From Lachnospiraceae bacterium (GTDB taxonomy: Bacteria > Bacillota > Clostridia > Lachnospirales > Lachnospiraceae), in the NCBI GenBank assembly GCA_009774245.1, contig VSNM01000002.1, forward strand, positions 1 through 64,000: a stretch of 64,000 nucleotides of DNA. Direction: 5' to 3'. The position numbers were made by a program, and so were the translations under genes. This document shows positions 62,001 to 64,000 of this stretch, piece by piece. The notes under the pieces were generated by a model. That model was not told the origin of the DNA. It ran no database searches and saw only the letters and a list, made by a program, of their open reading frames with translations. The stretch's first letter is position 1, and each line of letters begins with the position of its first letter.

Positions 62001-63461
62001 TCACAATGAAAATTTATTCACGTCCTCGATCAGCATCTCAACCTTTCCTTCCAGATCCTCCACGATCTGACTGGAATCATCCACCATTCTCGCAAGCTCC
62101 GTGGACATCGCCGAAGTCTCCTCCGCCACAGACGCGTTGTCCTGTGCCAGATCATTCAGCACGGAGAGCGTTCCCGTGACATTGGCACGCTGACTGTCAA
62201 TCTCCTGTGTCATCGCATCAATGGATTGTACCGATGCAAAACAATTTACCAGCTCCTGATTCAGCTTCTCCATAATGTGCTGTGTCTCCATGAGGGAATT
62301 GACCTGCAGCTCCACCGCCTCGTTGATCTCCTTCATCACGGTCACGGATTTCTCCGCATTGCCCTGCAATTCCAACACTGTCTTGCCGATCTCCTCCACC
62401 GAATTTGTGGACTGGCTCGCCAGCTTTGCGATCTCATCCGCCACCACAGAAAATCCTTTTCCTGCCTCCCCGGCTCTCGCCGCCTCGATGCTTGCATTCA
62501 GTGCCAGCAGGCTTGTCTGATCAGAGATCTCATTGATCAGGTTCGCCGCCACATGAATCTGCTCTACCGACTTGTTGGTGCTTGCAGTCTGCTCTTCCAT
62601 GGCAGAGATGCTCATACGTGTCCTGCTGCTGATATCGAGCAGCTGTTTGAGCGTCTCCATAGACTGTTTGCTGATACGGTTCATCTCGTCTGCATTCCGG
62701 TTCAGGCTTGTCACCTCTGTCCCGGTCTGATCGATCTGATCTGCCATCGTGACAACATTGCCGTTCGCCTCGTCTGTGGAGGAAGCCTGTTTCGTCACAT
62801 TCTCCGCTATGGACTCCACCGCAACAGATACCTGCGAGATGGATTCCTTCATATTGTTAAAGGCTGTGTCAAAATTGCCAAGCGCATTGCCGACACCGTT
62901 GGAAACCTCTGTGATCCCCTGCAGGAGCGCACGCATATTATCCTGCGCCTGATGCAGGGCATCCGCGGTCTGCCCGATCTCGTTTCTCGTCCGCACATCC
63001 ACATGCGTGGTCAGATTGCCCTCCGACAGCTTCTGCGCCAGCCCCTGGATCTTCTTTAACGGTGCGACAATCCTCTTGCCGACTACAAACGCCACGGCAA
63101 GCGCGATCAGAATGGCAAGGATAAACACAGCATTGGAGCGGATCAGGACACCCATGTATTCCCTGTCCAGCTCCTCTTTGACAATAGCCTTTGCAGCGTT
63201 CATATCATCCACATAATTTCCTGTGCAGACAGCCCAGCCCCACGGCTCAAACAGCTGCGAATACGCTATCTTAGGCGCTACTGTCACACCGTCCGACTTC
63301 GTGAAATAAAACTCGTTGTAACCGCCCTTGTCCGCACTGTTGCAGACACTGACCACCGACTGCGTGATCATGATGCCGTTCCGATCTTTGAGCTCCTTGC
63401 GGTTGTCGCCCTCCTGTTCTGTCAGAACCGCGTGCATCACCAGCACATAATCCACGCCGTC
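62001..63461 (-). pseudogene. Methyl-accepting chemotaxis protein, missing its N-terminus
   Basis: About 486 codons. It starts inside a Cache sensor domain (GVDYVLVMHAVLTEQEGDNRKELKDRNG..., GWAVCTGNYVDDM), so the first membrane helix and initial part of the sensor are absent. The second helix (~residues 105-128), HAMP and signalling domain (ISDQTSLLALNASIEAARAGEAGKGFSVVADEIAKLASQS) are complete. Immediately before the Cache fragment the frame meets a stop and the sequence becomes part of a sigma-factor gene on the other strand. A GTG at 63453 could be read but lacks a ribosome site. Confidence 0.85.
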
Positions 63462-63642
63462 GAGCCTTCAGCCCAAGTACCGCACCGTCCTGTACCTGCG
63501 CTACTACGAGGAATATCAGGTGCAGGAAATCGCAGAGCTACTAGGCATCACGCCGAATCTCGTCTCCGCCAGACTATCGCGGGCAAAAAAGCTTATGAAG
63601 AAAAAATTTCGTTATCAAGATGAAGCAAGAACACAAGAATAA
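63460..63642 (+). pseudogene. ECF sigma-70 factor, C-terminal fragment
   Basis: About 60 codons. Region 4 only: LQPKYRTVLYLRYYEEYQVQEIAELLGITPNLVSARLSRAKKLMKKKF, the sigma-70 region-4 helix-turn-helix, stopping at 63640-63642. Region 2 is missing: upstream in frame there is a stop (63448-63450) and the sequence belongs to the chemoreceptor gene. Its neighbour downstream is probably its regulatory partner. The break is sharp, at about 63456-63465. Confidence 0.85.
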
Positions 63643-63665
63643 TTTAAAAAGGATGGATTATCAAG

Positions 63666-64000
63666 ATGAAACAAGAACAATTTAAAAACGTATGCCAACA
63701 CATTTACCTCACAGCACAGCAAAAAGATCGAATCTGGAAACAGATCGAGACAGCGTCCAACCGCATATCCATCAGAAAAAGAGCGCTTCTTCCGACACGC
63801 GCCGCCGTCTGCTTTGGCGCGCTCCTCATGTCAGGCATGACAGTCTTTGCCGCAAGCGAACTCTCCCTGATGGACAAACTGTCTGACGCCATAAACGTCC
63901 TGACGCAAAGCGAGAACCCCCCGACACCGGAACAGCAAAATCTGTATGAACAGTACGGTCAGGCGTTAGATTGTGAGATTGCATTAGAAAGCGGCACCCT
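63666..64000 (+). CDS. Sigma-factor partner membrane protein (anti-sigma-like), partial
   Basis: ATG 63666 after AAAAAGG; the frame is open to the window edge (~111 codons). The N-terminal ~40 residues (MKQEQFKNVCQHIYLTAQQKDRIWKQIETAS) are cytoplasmic-like, then RKRALLPTRAAVCFGALLMSGMTVFAAS forms one membrane helix with an external remainder. This layout, directly following an ECF sigma gene, is typical of anti-sigma or DUF4179-type proteins in Lachnospiraceae. Confidence 0.7.
   Translation, partial: MKQEQFKNVCQHIYLTAQQKDRIWKQIETASNRISIRKRALLPTRAAVCFGALLMSGMTVFAASELSLMDKLSDAINVLTQSENPPTPEQQNLYEQYGQALDCEIALESGT

Overview
The window reads as chromosomal DNA of a gut-type Clostridia, most likely Lachnospiraceae. 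Pointers are family-typical small proteins (DUF4250, DUF4869), a class-II GalT, an [FeFe] hydrogenase fused to a GltD-like partner, 7TM hybrid histidine kinases, chemoreceptors (suggesting motility) and strong AGGAGG ribosome sites. The genus cannot be fixed from sequence alone. I saw no rRNA, tRNA, CRISPR array or intact transposase gene. Most genes lie on the minus strand.

Layout: 1-1.8 kb, AT-rich ABC-2 exporter (cut by the window edge). 1.9 kb, a 20-codon gene stump. 2.0-7.4 kb, MacB/Bce-like ABC transporter plus its OmpR-type two-component system, split by a MITE. 7.7-9.1 kb, gene debris, a second kind of MITE and an Rpn-type nuclease gene. 9.2-20.1 kb, galactan/galactoside utilisation: intracellular GH53 endo-galactanase, GalT, LacI and AraC regulators, HAD phosphatase, GH2 beta-galactosidase, an unassigned 621-residue protein and a zinc ribbon, read from a good promoter with a LacI-type operator just downstream. 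20.4-24.8 kb, PfkB sugar kinase, MITE-modified gene remnant, UDP-sugar epimerase, polysaccharide deacetylase. 24.9-27.7 kb, siderophore-type uptake with its binding protein encoded convergently. 27.7-35.2 kb, one compact run: ComEA-like lipoprotein, response regulator, sensor kinase, GerMN lipoprotein, ComEC, HolA, DUF4250. 35.4-41 kb, hybrid kinase, AlbA_2/ATPase regulator, DUF4422 glycosyltransferase, third MITE and a small membrane protein. 41-44.7 kb, hydrogenase operon. 44.7-55.1 kb, housekeeping and accessory genes, including an Fpg-like protein without the catalytic proline and a two-gene P-loop/DUF4869 unit. 55.2-59.6 kb, ABC-2 transporter and an Agr/LytTR-type two-component system. 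59.6-62 kb, MITE and an IbrA/IbrB-like pair. 62-64 kb, a headless chemoreceptor fused to a headless ECF sigma factor, then the sigma factor's partner gene.

The most unusual signal is non-coding. Five small elements (141-196 bp) fall into two groups with different terminal inverted repeats and different target duplications (TWA versus TA), yet all carry the same central palindrome, with compensatory base changes in one copy; one pair shares 28 of 31 core bases across the two groups. One element replaced the C-terminus of a gene, and the empty site can be reconstructed. Other points worth a look are a 16-bp palindrome shared by the hydrogenase and sugar-kinase leaders, the IbrA/IbrB-like pair with no ordinary start codon, and the ATPase/DUF4869 unit.
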